Origin: Pseudoflavonifractor sp.
Lineage (GTDB): Bacteria; Bacteroidota; Bacteroidia; Bacteroidales; Muribaculaceae
Direction of reading: 5' to 3'
NCBI GenBank assembly: GCA_023667145.1
Contig: JAMPAQ010000001.1
Span: 1,243,910 to 1,307,909 of the forward strand
Length of the DNA: 64,000 nt
Every line of letters begins with the position of its first letter. Positions within the stretch are counted from its first letter, which is position 1. Shown here piece by piece: positions 1 to 9,747 of the stretch. The notes under the pieces are model-generated. The model was not told the origin of the DNA. It made no database searches and saw nothing but the letters and a program-made list of their open reading frames with translations. The translations under genes and the position numbers were made by a program.

Positions 1-2476
1 GCCCCTCTTTCACCAAATCCTCGGTAATCATTAATGTCAACAACGGCTTCTGGTTGACATCCTGAGTGGCCGCAATAAACACAGTTTTCTCGGGAGACTG
101 GGCGCGCACGCCAAACGCCACGTTCTTGGCCATATCGGGCATACGCACGCCTTTGAGCGACGTAACCTTTATACCATGGACATCACGTGAATTGTTGAGC
201 ACCTCGGCCGTGAGGGCGCTGACGCGCTCATTGAATGCCTGTTCAGCCTGTTTCTTGAGTTCGGAGTTCTCGTCGATGGCCTTGCGGACAGCCGCCATGA
301 TGTCGGGGGCATTGTTAAACATGCCGGCGATGCTCTGAATATTGCGCTTCATGTCATCGAGCATATCCTCGACACGCTCACCGGTGATGGCCTCGATACG
401 CCTGATGCCGGCAGCGATGCTGCTCTCCGAGATAATCTTTATCATACCGATGTTTCCCGTGTTGTCAACATGAGTACCGCCACAGAGTTCCACCGAGTCG
501 CCGTACTTGATGACACGCACCTCATCGCCGTACTTCTCGCCAAACAGTGCCATCGCACCCATATCAAGAGCCTGTGATATAGGCACGTTGCGCTTCTCGT
601 CACGGGCAATGGCAGCACGAACCTTGGCATTGGCAAGATGCTCGACCTTTGAGATTTCCACGGGGGTCATCTTCTGGAAATGGGAGAAATCAAAGCGCAA
701 CACGTCAGGCGACACGTAAGAGCCCTTCTGCTCGACATGCGTGCCAAGCACCTCGCGCAGAGCCTCGTGGAGCAGGTGGGTAGCGGTGTGGTTGCTCGAT
801 GTAGCGAGACGGGCCTTCTCGTCAATGCGAGCCTCAAAGACAGCCGTGACATCGGCGGGGAGCTTGGTGGTCAAATGCACACCCATACCGTTCTCACGCT
901 TGGTGTCGTATATCTCCACCGTCTCATCGCCATTGACCAGCACACCACGGTCGCCGACCTGACCACCCATCTCAGCATAGAAAGGTGTTGACGACAACAC
1001 AATCTGATAATATTCCTTGTTCTTCTGCTTTACCTTGCGATAGCGCAATATCTTTGTGGACACAGAGTGAGTGTCATAGCCGACAAACTCCTGCTCGCCA
1101 TCGTTCACGACAACCCAGTCGCCGGTCTCCATGGCGGCGGCGTTGCGTGCGCGAGCCTTCTGTGCCTCCATCTCCTTATCAAACTCAGCGTGGTCAAGTG
1201 TCATGCCATTTTCCTTGAGTATGAGTTCTGTGAGGTCGAGGGGAAATCCGTAGGTATCATAGAGCACGAATGCCTCCTTACCCGATATCTCCGTCTTACC
1301 CTCGCTCTTGGCCGTGGCTATCGAGCCCTCAAGCAGACGGATACCATTCTCAAGTGTGCGGAGGAATGAGTCCTCCTCCTCCTTTATCACCCGCATGATC
1401 AGCTCACGCTGCTTGCCAAGCTCGGGATACGCCTCGCCCATGCTGTCAATCAAGGTATCAATAAGGCGATACATGAATGCCTGTTTCTGACCGAGGAACG
1501 TGTATCCGTAGCGCACCGCACGACGCAGTATACGGCGTATCACATATCCCGCCTTGGCATTGGACGGGAGCTGAGAGTCAGCTATCGAGAATGCGATAGT
1601 GCGCACATGGTCAGCGATGACGCGCATGGCTATATCGACCTTGGCATCCTCTCCATATTTCATACCGGCAATCTCACCGATACGGGCTATGAGCGGAGTG
1701 AACACATCGGTATCATAGTTGGATGTCTTACCCTGCAAGGCCATGCAAAGGCGCTCAAATCCCATTCCCGTATCAATCACCTTGGCGGGCAGGGGTTCGA
1801 GCGAGCCGTCAGCCTTGCGGTTATACTGCATGAACACGAGATTCCATATCTCTATCACCTGGGGATGGTCATGGTTGACAAGCTCGCGTCCGTCAATCTC
1901 GCGACGCTCCTCGTCACTGCGCAGGTCGATGTGTATCTCCGAGCATGGGCCGCACGGGCCGGTATCGCCCATCTCCCAGAAGTTGTCATGCTTGTTGCCG
2001 TTGATTATGTGGTCGGCGGGAAGATGTTTCTCCCAATATCCGGCGGCCTCGTCATCGCGGGTCAGCCCCTCCTCGGGTGCGCCCTCGAAGACCGTGGCAT
2101 AGAGCCGTGCGGGGTCGAGCTTGAGCACATCGACAAGGTATTCCCAAGCCCAGTCGATGGCCTCTTGCTTGAAGTAGTCGCCAAACGACCAGTTGCCAAG
2201 CATCTCAAACATGGTGTGATGGTACGTATCCATTCCCACCTCCTCCAGGTCGTTGTGCTTGCCGCTCACACGCAGACACTTCTGCGAATCGGCCACGCGG
2301 TTATACTTGGCCGTCGCGTTGCCGAGTATGATATCCTTAAACTGGTTCATTCCGGCATTTGTAAACATCAATGTCGGGTCATCCTTAATCACCATCGGGG
2401 CCGAGGGCACTATCTGATGACCCTTGCCACGGAAGAAATCCTTGAACGATTCGCGTATTTCCTTTGCTGTGAGCAT
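1..2476 (-). CDS. alaS: Alanine--tRNA ligase, 3' end cut by window edge
   Basis: Charges tRNA-Ala with alanine in the cytoplasm. About 825 codons are present, so only roughly the last 50 residues of the C-Ala domain are missing, judged by the usual length near 875. The class II catalytic core fills the N-terminal half. The editing-domain zinc motifs are both visible: H563-x3-H567 and C665-x3-H669 in a CGGTH context. The start ([11 protein letters not shown]) is the conserved AlaRS N-terminus. It is divergent from the M23 peptidase gene, with 129 bp between the start codons. Identification is secure. Confidence 0.97.
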   Translation of the reverse strand, partial: MLTAKEIRESFKDFFRGKGHQIVPSAPMVIKDDPTLMFTNAGMNQFKDIILGNATAKYNRVADSQKCLRVSGKHNDLEEVGMDTYHHTMFEMLGNWSFGDYFKQEAIDWAWEYLVDVLKLDPARLYATVFEGAPEEGLTRDDEAAGYWEKHLPADHIINGNKHDNFWEMGDTGPCGPCSEIHIDLRSDEERREIDGRELVNHDHPQVIEIWNLVFMQYNRKADGSLEPLPAKVIDTGMGFERLCMALQGKTSNYDTDVFTPLIARIGEIAGMKYGEDAKVDIAMRVIADHVRTIAFSIADSQLPSNAKAGYVIRRILRRAVRYGYTFLGQKQAFMYRLIDTLIDSMGEAYPELGKQRELIMRVIKEEEDSFLRTLENGIRLLEGSIATAKSEGKTEISGKEAFVLYDTYGFPLDLTELILKENGMTLDHAEFDKEMEAQKARARNAAAMETGDWVVVNDGEQEFVGYDTHSVSTKILRYRKVKQKNKEYYQIVLSSTPFYAEMGGQVGDRGVLVNGDETVEIYDTKRENGMGVHLTTKLPADVTAVFEARIDEKARLATSSNHTATHLLHEALREVLGTHVEQKGSYVSPDVLRFDFSHFQKMTPVEISKVEHLANAKVRAAIARDEKRNVPISQALDMGAMALFGEKYGDEVRVIKYGDSVELCGGTHVDNTGNIGMIKIISESSIAAGIRRIEAITGERVEDMLDDMKRNIQSIAGMFNNAPDIMAAVRKAIDENSELKKQAEQAFNERVSALTAEVLNNSRDVHGIKVTSLKGVRMPDMAKNVAFGVRAQSPEKTVFIAATQDVNQKPLLTLMITEDLVKEG

Positions 2477-2527
2477 ATTGCGATATTTAATTGTTGTTTG
2501 TTCTTGTTTTAGTAGAGAATAATTGCT

Positions 2528-2557
2528 TATATTTGCAACAAATAATCTGCAAAATTA
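2528..2557. promoter_or_regulatory. Divergent promoters between alaS and the M23 peptidase gene
   Basis: On the plus strand TATATTTG (2528-2535) matches the Bacteroidota -7 consensus TAnnTTTG. On the minus strand TAATTTTG lies at 2557-2550. They sit back to back in the gap between the two start codons. The -33 boxes are weak, so the exact promoter extents are uncertain. Confidence 0.5.
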
Positions 2558-2605
2558 ATCCAAATCGGTTATTCTTGCAAGGATTGACCCGACAACATCC
2601 TCACG

Positions 2606-3577
2606 ATGAGTAAAAAAGTATTCTACCGATACAATCAGGCCACCGACCAATATGACCGCGTATATCCATCGACACGCGACCGTGTCGTGATTGTCGCCCG
2701 CCACTTTGCCGTGGGACTCGCGCTGGGTATGCTGTTTTTTCTCATCACATACTATTACATAGACTTCCCAAAGGAAAAGCTGCTGCGTCAGGAAAACGAG
2801 CAACTGCTCACGGAGTTTAACCTGCTCAACGAACGCCTCGACCGGTCATTGGCGGTGATGGAGGATATCGCCGGACGCGATGACAACTTCTATCGTGTGA
2901 TGATGGGTGCCGACCGCATCTCGGCCTCGCGCCGCTATGCCGGACTCGACAACAAGAGCCGCTACCGTCACCTCGACAGGCTCAACGATGCCGAATTGGT
3001 GCGCGACATATCCCGCAAGGTCGATATCCTCGACCGCAGCATATACATACAGACCAAGTCGTTTGACGAGCTTGTCACCCTCGCGGGCAACAGTCAGGAC
3101 CGGCTCAGCCATATCCCCTCCATAAGCCCCATCTCCGAGCTCGACCTGCGACAGATGGCATCGGGCTACGGGGTAAGGGTCGACCCGGTGTACGGCACGA
3201 CCAAGTTTCACGAGGGGATGGACTTCGCCTCCGACATCGGCACGCCGGTATATGCCACGGGCGACGGCAATGTCACCGATGCCGAGTGGAACAGCGGCTA
3301 CGGCAACATGGTGGCCATAGACCACGGATACAACTACACCACTCGATATGCCCACCTTAGCAAGATACTCGTCAAGGCGGGACAGGCCGTCAAACGCGGC
3401 GACCTCATCGGCGAGGTGGGCAACACGGGCAAATCGACCGGCCCTCACCTCCATTATGAGGTGAGGTTTGACGGCAAGCCGCAAAATCCTGTCAACTACT
3501 ACTTCCGCGACCTTACCCCGGCGCAATACGACGAGCTTATCGCCGCCGCCGAAAATGCCGGACATGTCATGGACTGA
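2606..3577 (+). CDS. M23 family metallopeptidase, membrane anchored
   Basis: Predicted periplasmic peptidoglycan endopeptidase (LytM/peptidase M23 fold) of 323 residues. One membrane segment lies near residues 33-52, followed by a short coiled-coil-like stretch (about 55-90). The catalytic domain occupies about 185-300. The zinc-ligand pattern is intact: H202-x3-D206 and the H281-L-H283 motif, with H250 as the likely catalytic histidine. An intact active site suggests a true hydrolase rather than an EnvC-like activator. A MerR-type regulator follows after 33 bp on the same strand and is probably co-transcribed, as often seen in Bacteroidales. Confidence 0.9.
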   Translation: MSKKVFYRYNQATDQYDRVYPSTRDRVVIVARHFAVGLALGMLFFLITYYYIDFPKEKLLRQENEQLLTEFNLLNERLDRSLAVMEDIAGRDDNFYRVMMGADRISASRRYAGLDNKSRYRHLDRLNDAELVRDISRKVDILDRSIYIQTKSFDELVTLAGNSQDRLSHIPSISPISELDLRQMASGYGVRVDPVYGTTKFHEGMDFASDIGTPVYATGDGNVTDAEWNSGYGNMVAIDHGYNYTTRYAHLSKILVKAGQAVKRGDLIGEVGNTGKSTGPHLHYEVRFDGKPQNPVNYYFRDLTPAQYDELIAAAENAGHVMD

Positions 3578-3610
3578 CCCATTCTCACACTATCACCCAC
3601 AGCGACCGTC

Positions 3611-3946
3611 ATGAACGATTTAGACAAACGATACTACAAGATAGGCGAGGTCTCGGAACTACTCGGACTCCCGCTGTCGACCCTACGCTTCTGGGAGTCA
3701 CAGTTCACCATCCTGTCGCCCAAGCGCAACGACAAGGGGACTCGCTTCTATACGCCAAAAGACATCGAGACCCTGCGCATGATCCACTTCCTCATCAAGG
3801 AGAAGGGACTCAAGATTGATGCCGCCCGTGAGCAGATTGCCAACAACCGCACCGGAGTGTCGCGCCAAGCCCAATCAATCGTCAGGCTCAAAAAGATACG
3901 CGCCGAGCTTCAACAGATGCTCGACGCGCTCAATTCATTGAGATAG
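3611..3946 (+). CDS. MerR-type transcriptional regulator
   Basis: A 111-residue protein with an N-terminal MerR-type winged helix (about residues 7-75), including the typical YKIGEVSELLG and STLRFWE patterns. A short C-terminal helix follows (about 85-110) but no effector-binding domain, so the ligand cannot be predicted. It lies 33 bp downstream of the M23 peptidase gene and is convergent with the MFS transporter gene. Small MerR proteins beside M23 peptidases are common in this order. The targets are unknown. Confidence 0.85.
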   Translation: MNDLDKRYYKIGEVSELLGLPLSTLRFWESQFTILSPKRNDKGTRFYTPKDIETLRMIHFLIKEKGLKIDAAREQIANNRTGVSRQAQSIVRLKKIRAELQQMLDALNSLR

Positions 3947-3986
3947 CCACTCCGTGAAGTGACTGTCAGTGGCCACCACGGATGCC

Positions 3987-5477
3987 TTATTCCTCCGCTG
4001 CCTCGACCTCGGCACGCTCCGCCTCAACATCAGGCTTGATATTGGGAGCCTCAAGGCCGTAATGCTTCCGCTTGTCAAGCTGCTTGAGGTAGATGGCGAG
4101 CACAAGGGCCAACACTCCGAAGCAAGCGAATATCAACATCGGCACGGTATAGTCATAGGGGATAAACACATCAGGATTTTCCACACCCTCGGCGTGAAGT
4201 TGCTCGATGCGCTCCTTTGCGGCAATAACCGCCGGATTGGTGGCGTTTACCGAGTCGAGCACGGCTCCGATGAGCAGAGGCACGAGGCAGAGGCCGATAT
4301 TCTGCACCCAGAAGATGAGACAGTATGCGCTTCCGAGAACCTTCTCCTCGATAATCTTGGGGACACTCGGCCACAGGGCGGCGGGGACGAGGGCAAACGA
4401 CACTCCAAGCACGATGATGGTGGCGTAGGCAAGCACCTCGCTGTGGGTGGCGGGGAGCAGCAGAGCGAATATCAGGTGACATCCGATCAACAGCAACGCG
4501 CCGAGTATCAGCATCGTGGCACCCTTTCCGCGACGGTCAAGGAAGTTGCCGAGAAACACGGTGATCACAGCCGCGCCAATCGGGAACCAGCGGAATATGT
4601 CGGATGCCTGTTGAGCCGAGATACCGTCGAGGTTACACTGCAACATCTCGGCACCGTAGGCCTGGAACGGGAATATGGCTGAGTAATAGAGCACGCAGAG
4701 CAACGCCACCACCCAAAATATGTGGCTTGAGAAAATCTTGGCGATGTCGGAGGTCTTGAACTCCTCCTCGCCCTCCTCGCCCGAGCGGGCAGCGCCGAGC
4801 TGTCGGTCGAGCTTGGTGTCCATCACGCAGAACACGCTGAAGAATATAAGTCCGATAAGCAGCAACACCGTGCAGAACGCTACGGGAGCAACAACCGAAC
4901 CCATCTCGGCGGCAATCAACGGCGAGATGGAGAATATGGCAAACACGCCGACACGGGCTATGGCCATCTCCAATCCCATGGCGAGAGCCATCTCCTTGCC
5001 CTTAAACCACTTGGCGATAGACTTTGAGACAGTCGTACCGGCCATCTCACATCCACAACCAAAAATCATGAATCCCAGCGAAGCCATCTTGGCACTCGCG
5101 GGCAGCGCAGGCCACCATGAGTCGAGCCACGCTGCAAACGCCGTTCCGGCAAACAGCTCGCTGATGCCATACAGCTTTATGGCGGCGCCGATGACCATCA
5201 GCGATGCCGACAGCATCCCGGTGAACCGTATGCCCATCTTGTCGAGGATAAACCCGGCGACGATAAGAAATCCACACACGTTGAGGAAGTACTCCGACGC
5301 ACGGTATGTGCCGTAGGCTGTCGAACTCCAGCCGAGGTCGGGTTCGAGCAAGCTCTTTATCGGCCCCATCACGTCGACAAACATGTAGGCAAAAAACATC
5401 ATCAGCGCGATCAGCGTCAGAGCCGTCCACCGCGCCCAAGGCTTGTCATTCAAAGCCTCTCTAATAGCAGCAGTCAT
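3987..5477 (-). CDS. Major facilitator superfamily transporter
   Basis: A 496-residue integral membrane protein with about 12 hydrophobic segments and a charged central loop (around residues 220-245, rich in Glu) between the two six-helix halves, the usual MFS layout. The C-terminal tail after about residue 470 is charged and cytoplasmic. The sequence does not tell the substrate; it broadly resembles uncharacterised Bacteroidales MFS carriers. It is a single-gene unit, convergent with the MerR gene (40 bp apart). The 248 bp between its start and the end of the BspA-like gene contain AT-rich sequence and a hairpin. Confidence 0.85.
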   Translation of the reverse strand: MTAAIREALNDKPWARWTALTLIALMMFFAYMFVDVMGPIKSLLEPDLGWSSTAYGTYRASEYFLNVCGFLIVAGFILDKMGIRFTGMLSASLMVIGAAIKLYGISELFAGTAFAAWLDSWWPALPASAKMASLGFMIFGCGCEMAGTTVSKSIAKWFKGKEMALAMGLEMAIARVGVFAIFSISPLIAAEMGSVVAPVAFCTVLLLIGLIFFSVFCVMDTKLDRQLGAARSGEEGEEEFKTSDIAKIFSSHIFWVVALLCVLYYSAIFPFQAYGAEMLQCNLDGISAQQASDIFRWFPIGAAVITVFLGNFLDRRGKGATMLILGALLLIGCHLIFALLLPATHSEVLAYATIIVLGVSFALVPAALWPSVPKIIEEKVLGSAYCLIFWVQNIGLCLVPLLIGAVLDSVNATNPAVIAAKERIEQLHAEGVENPDVFIPYDYTVPMLIFACFGVLALVLAIYLKQLDKRKHYGLEAPNIKPDVEAERAEVEAAEE

Positions 5478-5662
5478 GTCAATTCAGCATTAAGTGAAAA
5501 AATAATTTTGCAACAAATTTAATGAAAAACTCATTCCCCCGAAACAATTCCACCGATAATCACCACCCCACCCCAAAAATTGCCCCCGGAAACAAGGCTC
5601 GTGTAAAAAAGGCAGCACATAGAAAATTCTCTATCGCATGATGCCGCCCCAACCAATAAGCA

Positions 5663-5695
5663 TGAGGCGGGAACCAGTCACTGACTCCCGCCTCA
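5663..5695 (-). terminator. Hairpin downstream of BspA-like gene
   Basis: Perfect 10-bp inverted repeat TGAGGCGGGA / TCCCGCCTCA with a 13-nt loop, 30 nt beyond the stop codon of the LRR gene. There is no T-tract, so it may be a transcript-stabilising or Rho-assisted end rather than a canonical intrinsic terminator. Confidence 0.55.
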
Positions 5696-5725
5696 CAGTA
5701 GGCTGTGCGCCTTTCAAGCATGAGA

Positions 5726-8700
5726 TTAAATCTTAATCTTTGTCGTCTGCGAGCCGCACCGCACTACATAGAGCGACTGCGGCAGCATCGGTATTTCATC
5801 GGCATTACCGCGATAGACCATCACACCCGACATGTTGTAGACCTCGACCACGGCATCAGCCGCAAGTCCGCTGACCTCAATGCGACCATCAACAACTCCG
5901 ACAGCCACCACCCCATCGCCATCCATCCCGACATCATCAATCGCGGCATCCTCCTCCATCTCAACGATGTTTTTGAAAAAACTCCATACCTGTGCGTTTT
6001 GATAAGCCTCCTTACATCCTTTGGGAACATATAGTGTGATGTCTTCGCGAATCTCATAATAATATACATCAAAAAATTGAGGTGGCACTGTATTAAGGAT
6101 ATAGATATTTTTCAATTTCGACCATCGGACAAAAGGATCAGTCAATTTTTCAACATTTGATGGAATCCACAGTGTCTCAATTTGGTCGTTAAAAGTAAAA
6201 GCAATACGGCCTATATTTACAAGGGTACTCGGCAAGCTCAATTCCTTAACTTCAGATATATCGTTGAAAGCATTTTCACCAATCTCAATGACCCCCTCCG
6301 GAATCACAAGAGTCTTTAACCGGGGAGCTTTACTAAAAGCATCATCTCCAATCTTTGTCACACTATGGGGGATCACGAGAGATTCCAAGCTGGGAACTTG
6401 ATGGAAAGCCAATCTACCAATCTCTGTCACACCATGAGGAATCACAAGAGACTTCAATTCGCCAGCATATAGGAAAGCCTGTTCGCCAATACGCCTCAAA
6501 CTATTTGGCAGTTCGATATGTGTCAGACTGTCTGCCGACATTAAAAAGCAAGCAGGGATAACCCGCACCCCATCTCCTATTATTACGGATTTAAGATGAC
6601 GAGCATACATTTCCCCATAATCCCCCTCTCCCGACGCATAAAACTCCAATTCCTTTAATCCATAGCAAGTTAATTTCGGAAGATAGCTCACGCTCCTTCC
6701 TATAACTAATTTATCTGCTTGGATGTAAAGCTGCGCATCACCATCTTTGACAACCCGCTTAATACCATCCTCAAACTCGACAGCTTTGGCACTCGCATTA
6801 TATTCAATAACATGTGATATCGGCAGCGTATAATACCCGTTTCTTATCTCCTTAACAGTCTCTGGAATGACCAAACGATCGATCGTGTCCCGATCTATGT
6901 AATCCCCATTCCAAAATATTTTATCCAAAAATTTTACATGTGGGCCTATCACTAAGTTTTTCAACTTCGGGAAATAATTTACATAATTGTCTTCCTTACG
7001 ACAACTCTCACAGTCATAAACTATAGTCTTAACGTCTCCAAAGTTGTTACCTCCCCCTAACGACTCAAGATTAGGAGGAAATGTCAGGACGAAATCACTT
7101 GCAAGGTCGCTTGGAAATGAAAGGGCATAACTTCCAATTCGCTTTAAGGTTTCCGGCAATATTAATTTTTTGATGGGACGCGTTAATCTCAATGCATCAT
7201 CCGGCAACTCGGTTATGCCATCATTTACAATCAAGGTATTACAGTTTCCGGCACTTATGCACATTCCGACACCAGTCGATGCCACTATCACCGTATCAAT
7301 TATCTGGTAACGACTGTCATCCACGAGAGAACCATTCTCCCACTTTACCCATTGCATCCACTTGCTGAAAGAGCTGGTTTCACAATCTTTCACCGACTTG
7401 GGAAACGTAACCTTCCTGAATGAAATCTCGCCGTTTGATTTTGGCGCAAAAGCAGAATAGCTAATCTTCTCAACACCATCGGGGATTACAATCTCATCCA
7501 CCGACAACCCCTCAAAAGCTCCAGCCCGTATATATTTGAGGGAATTAGGCATCTGCAACTTTTCAATACCCGTATCAAGAAATGCATATTCATCAACTGT
7601 GGTTATACCCTCTTCAAGGATAAGACTACTGATTTTTGCTCCATAGAACGCGTACTCGCCCACCTTGTCCCATGAGCCGGGAATTGACAGCTCGTCAAAC
7701 GTCACATCCTCAAATACCGATTTACCCAGTTTCTTCAATGTCGTGGGGAGGGTCGATAGGCTCAAGTTGCGACAGCTTGCAAACGCCTTGTCACCGATTT
7801 CCTCAAGGACGGGGGAGAAGTTGACGGAGGTGAACTTGGAGCCATAGAAACACTCCGGGGCAATGCGCTTGATGTGTGAGGGCATCGTGATATTGTTGGT
7901 AGCGTCCCCAAGATATGTGGCGTAGCCCTTGGGCAGGGTCTCCATCGTGTCGTGAAACTTTACAGCAGTGCGGTTCTTCGGCCACCACAGGGCAGCATTG
8001 CAGTCACGCGCCTTGAAATCATAGCGGGTGACATTGTCGTTGTCATCAAGTATCAGCACCTCACCAACATACTTGACCGACTCAGGGATGACTATCTCTT
8101 TCAAGTTGGAGCATTGAGCAAACGAGTACTTGGGCACAGACTTGACATTGCGACCAAAGACTACACGCTCTACGCTGTTAGGAAAGCAGTATTCCCACGA
8201 GTACGAGCCATACATTGACAACTGGTTGTAATAGTAGTATCCACAGTAAGTACAGCTGTCGGCATTCCATATAATCTCACGCAAGTCGGGCCGGACGGTG
8301 ACGGTCGAGGTGGCTCGGGTGTCACGTCCTTTGACAAACATGCCGCTGTCACTTCCCGCCGAACCGCCATAAAACCGCTTAATTGTCTCGACATAACGCG
8401 GAATGGTGATTGACGTGACATGTGGCGACTCGTCAAACCCCGTCACAGAGACCACCTTGTAGGTCTTACCTCCATATTTAACCGTCTCGGGTATCACGAC
8501 CTTGCCCATGTATTCCTTAGGGCCACGGCATGTCGAGACGCAAAGGTCGCTGCGGTCGGTCATTATCTTGTAATAGACACCAAACTGTTCAAAATCGTAA
8601 TCATTGGTAGATGAATCGGACGCACCGCCGGTCCCTCCCGTGACCGCACGAGGTTGCAAAATGTCGGCATAGACAGCGGCAGGTACAGCCAACAACACGA

Positions 8701-8770
8701 GTGCGGCCATCACGCGCAACAGTCGTGACAGAAACCTCGCGGCACAAACTTCAAGCACTTGATTTTTCAT
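5726..8770 (-). CDS. BspA-like leucine-rich repeat surface protein
   Basis: Secreted 1014-residue protein built of BspA/TpLRR-type leucine-rich repeats (LRR_5 pattern: IGxxAFxxCxxLxxLxIPxxVxxI), from about residue 70 to 920. It begins with a signal peptide (hydrophobic stretch ending in an AVYAD-type cleavage site, about residue 36). The last 60 residues contain a short beta-rich module (EVYNMSGVMVYRG, then YVVRCGS and a KIKI end) that resembles a type IX secretion sorting domain. An upstream in-frame ATG at 8932 was rejected because the extension has no signal peptide and lies in the conserved leader. The family often mediates adhesion in Bacteroidales; the target here is unknown. A promoter at 9174-9205 and a leader of about 400 nt precede it. 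Confidence 0.85.
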   Translation of the reverse strand: MKNQVLEVCAARFLSRLLRVMAALVLLAVPAAVYADILQPRAVTGGTGGASDSSTNDYDFEQFGVYYKIMTDRSDLCVSTCRGPKEYMGKVVIPETVKYGGKTYKVVSVTGFDESPHVTSITIPRYVETIKRFYGGSAGSDSGMFVKGRDTRATSTVTVRPDLREIIWNADSCTYCGYYYYNQLSMYGSYSWEYCFPNSVERVVFGRNVKSVPKYSFAQCSNLKEIVIPESVKYVGEVLILDDNDNVTRYDFKARDCNAALWWPKNRTAVKFHDTMETLPKGYATYLGDATNNITMPSHIKRIAPECFYGSKFTSVNFSPVLEEIGDKAFASCRNLSLSTLPTTLKKLGKSVFEDVTFDELSIPGSWDKVGEYAFYGAKISSLILEEGITTVDEYAFLDTGIEKLQMPNSLKYIRAGAFEGLSVDEIVIPDGVEKISYSAFAPKSNGEISFRKVTFPKSVKDCETSSFSKWMQWVKWENGSLVDDSRYQIIDTVIVASTGVGMCISAGNCNTLIVNDGITELPDDALRLTRPIKKLILPETLKRIGSYALSFPSDLASDFVLTFPPNLESLGGGNNFGDVKTIVYDCESCRKEDNYVNYFPKLKNLVIGPHVKFLDKIFWNGDYIDRDTIDRLVIPETVKEIRNGYYTLPISHVIEYNASAKAVEFEDGIKRVVKDGDAQLYIQADKLVIGRSVSYLPKLTCYGLKELEFYASGEGDYGEMYARHLKSVIIGDGVRVIPACFLMSADSLTHIELPNSLRRIGEQAFLYAGELKSLVIPHGVTEIGRLAFHQVPSLESLVIPHSVTKIGDDAFSKAPRLKTLVIPEGVIEIGENAFNDISEVKELSLPSTLVNIGRIAFTFNDQIETLWIPSNVEKLTDPFVRWSKLKNIYILNTVPPQFFDVYYYEIREDITLYVPKGCKEAYQNAQVWSFFKNIVEMEEDAAIDDVGMDGDGVVAVGVVDGRIEVSGLAADAVVEVYNMSGVMVYRGNADEIPMLPQSLYVVRCGSQTTKIKI

Positions 8771-8782
8771 GACATAAACAAG

Positions 8783-8805
8783 ATGCCGTTTTCCCCTGAC
8801 GGCAT
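8783..8805 (-). promoter_or_regulatory. Hairpin immediately upstream of the BspA-like start codon
   Basis: ATGCCGT / ACGGCAT 7-bp stem with a 9-nt loop, 12 nt before the ATG on the transcript. It lies just after the conserved leader block. A hairpin of unrelated sequence occupies the same relative place in the right-hand leader (10081-10104). It may act as the expression platform. Confidence 0.4.
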
Positions 8806-8810
8806 GGTTG

Positions 8811-9168
8811 GTAAAACAAAAGCGCGGGGAACATACTCTGTTGCTCGTCCCGCATTCCGAGGCCTTCGCATTGCCCATCACAGTAGAAACGAGCAATCGC
8901 AGAAGCCCACGCGCAATATGCAAATACATCATAGTCCTCAGGAACGACCGGGGACAATATCCACATATCCATGGACATCTACAACTGCCTTACTCTTGAC
9001 TGTGACATTGAAAGTTGCGAAGTTTCAGAATGCCAAGAACAAAGCGCATCGTAAACGCCTTACAAAAACTTGTCGTGACCCACCCCATACCCTCGGTGGG
9101 CTCCTGCACGACGAGCCATGGCGCCACGTCTCTACGCTTTGCCACCTCGTCTTGCATGGGGTCAGTCA
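8811..9168 (-). promoter_or_regulatory. Leader element L: long conserved 5' UTR of the BspA-like gene
   Basis: Homologous, in the same sense relative to its gene, to the leader of the divergent SPFH operon (9748-10068). The most conserved part is the gene-proximal block 8811-8914. On the transcript it has an outer stem (GCGCGTGGG at 8914-8906 with CCCCGCGC at 8829-8822). An inner TTGCTCGT (8896-8889) is perfectly complementary to ACGAGCAA (8848-8841) and also largely complementary to a nearer GGGCAA. Compared with element R, stems keep pairing while bases change. Single-base indels in the block break any shared reading frame, arguing for an RNA rather than a peptide. Function and ligand are unknown. 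Confidence 0.6.
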
Positions 9169-9173
9169 CGCCA

Positions 9174-9205
9174 CAAATATAATCACATTTTACCGCATCA
9201 CAAAA
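9174..9205 (-). promoter_or_regulatory. Promoter of leader L / BspA-like gene
   Basis: On the minus strand a TATATTTG -7 box (9181-9174) and a TTTTG -33 box (9205-9201) are separated by 19 bp, matching the Bacteroidota sigma-ABfr pattern. Predicted start near 9167 gives a leader of about 400 nt. The promoter itself resembles those of elements M and R. Confidence 0.6.
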
Positions 9206-9319
9206 CTTTTAACACAATCCGCTTAGAGAGCGGCACATTGGAACGTAGCGACAACCCGATGCCGACCAACGGCAACGGACACGTCAAACCATTGAAAGCA
9301 GATGCAGAAACCTGACCAT

Positions 9320-9347
9320 GGCATACGGCTTTTCCCGGCCGTATGCC
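9320..9347 (-). terminator. Strong hairpin at the end of orphan element M
   Basis: Perfect 10-bp stem GGCATACGGC / GCCGTATGCC with an 8-nt loop. It lies about 340 nt downstream of promoter M on the minus strand and could end a short transcript there. No clear T-tract follows on either strand. Confidence 0.4.
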
Positions 9348-9399
9348 CGACATCCGCAGACTCATGTCACAACGGCTCCGACATCGGGCGTGACCGACA

Positions 9400-9660
9400 T
9401 AAGACCGGTCCCGGACTCCGATAGTGAAATCTTGCGAGAATTTCTATACGCCGTTGCTAATATTGTCTGCGAAAGTCCTTTGCCGGAAGTCAGCGTAAGC
9501 TCATCAGACTGCCATGCAAAGGAAACGACATCAACTGTCACCCCACCCCATTCCCACGGCGGGCTTCTGCACGACACGCCCTGACGCTGCGTCTCTGCGC
9601 TTTGTCATCGTGTCGGAGAAACCGGACCATGCCGGCGGGGTATGCCGTCCAATCAAGTCA
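9400..9660 (-). ncRNA. Element M: third, gene-less copy of the leader (candidate short RNA)
   Basis: Two segments match the promoter-proximal parts of the other leaders. Around 9410-9455 is a stretch nearly identical to the complement of 9830-9865 in element R (ACTCCGAT... GCGAGAATTTCTATA). Around 9537-9615 is a stretch matching 9071-9150 of element L (CACCCCAT... GGGCT-CTGCACGAC... CGTCTCT-CGCTTTG). The gene-proximal foldable block seen in L and R is not recognisable here. It has its own minus-strand promoter (9666-9697) and a hairpin at 9320-9347. It is either a decayed leader copy or a stand-alone RNA. No coding region is supported. Confidence 0.45.
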
Positions 9661-9665
9661 TGGAG

Positions 9666-9697
9666 CAAATGTAGGATGAAAAAATTTACCGCACAAA
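9666..9697 (-). promoter_or_regulatory. Promoter of element M
   Basis: Minus-strand TACATTTG -7 box (9673-9666) with a TTTG -33 box at 9697-9694 and 20-bp spacing. The upstream sequence shares TTTGTG-CGGTAAA with promoter L. It is back to back with promoter R. Confidence 0.55.
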
Positions 9698-9711
9698 CCT
9701 TTTTGCCAAAA

Positions 9712-9743
9712 TTTGGAAGTATCGGGCGAAACACATATATTTG
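9712..9743 (+). promoter_or_regulatory. Promoter of leader R / SPFH-peptidase operon
   Basis: TTTGG -33 box (9712-9716) and TATATTTG -7 box (9736-9743), about 19-20 bp apart. Predicted transcription start near 9749, giving a leader of about 375 nt before the first ATG of the operon. Confidence 0.65.
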
Positions 9744-9747
9744 CAGT

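Noticed and set aside
1607..2512. 301-codon open frame antisense to alaS
   Set aside because: A high-GC shadow of the alaS frame with no protein-family features.
2846..3565. 239-codon frame antisense to the M23 peptidase gene
   Set aside because: Shadow of a well-supported gene on the other strand.
3946..3986. Possible shared terminator between the MerR and MFS genes (GCCACT...AGTGGC)
   Set aside because: Only a 6-bp stem with a long loop and no T-tract; too weak to call.
8771..8932. Upstream start for the BspA-like gene at 8932
   Set aside because: It would place 54 non-signal residues, all within leader L, before the signal peptide.
8759..9226. 155-codon plus-strand open frame in leader L, and similar frames at 9318-9584, 9514-9819 and 9686-10090
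   Set aside because: They overlap promoters and leader homology, have no recognisable domain, and match each other only through the shared RNA/DNA repeat.
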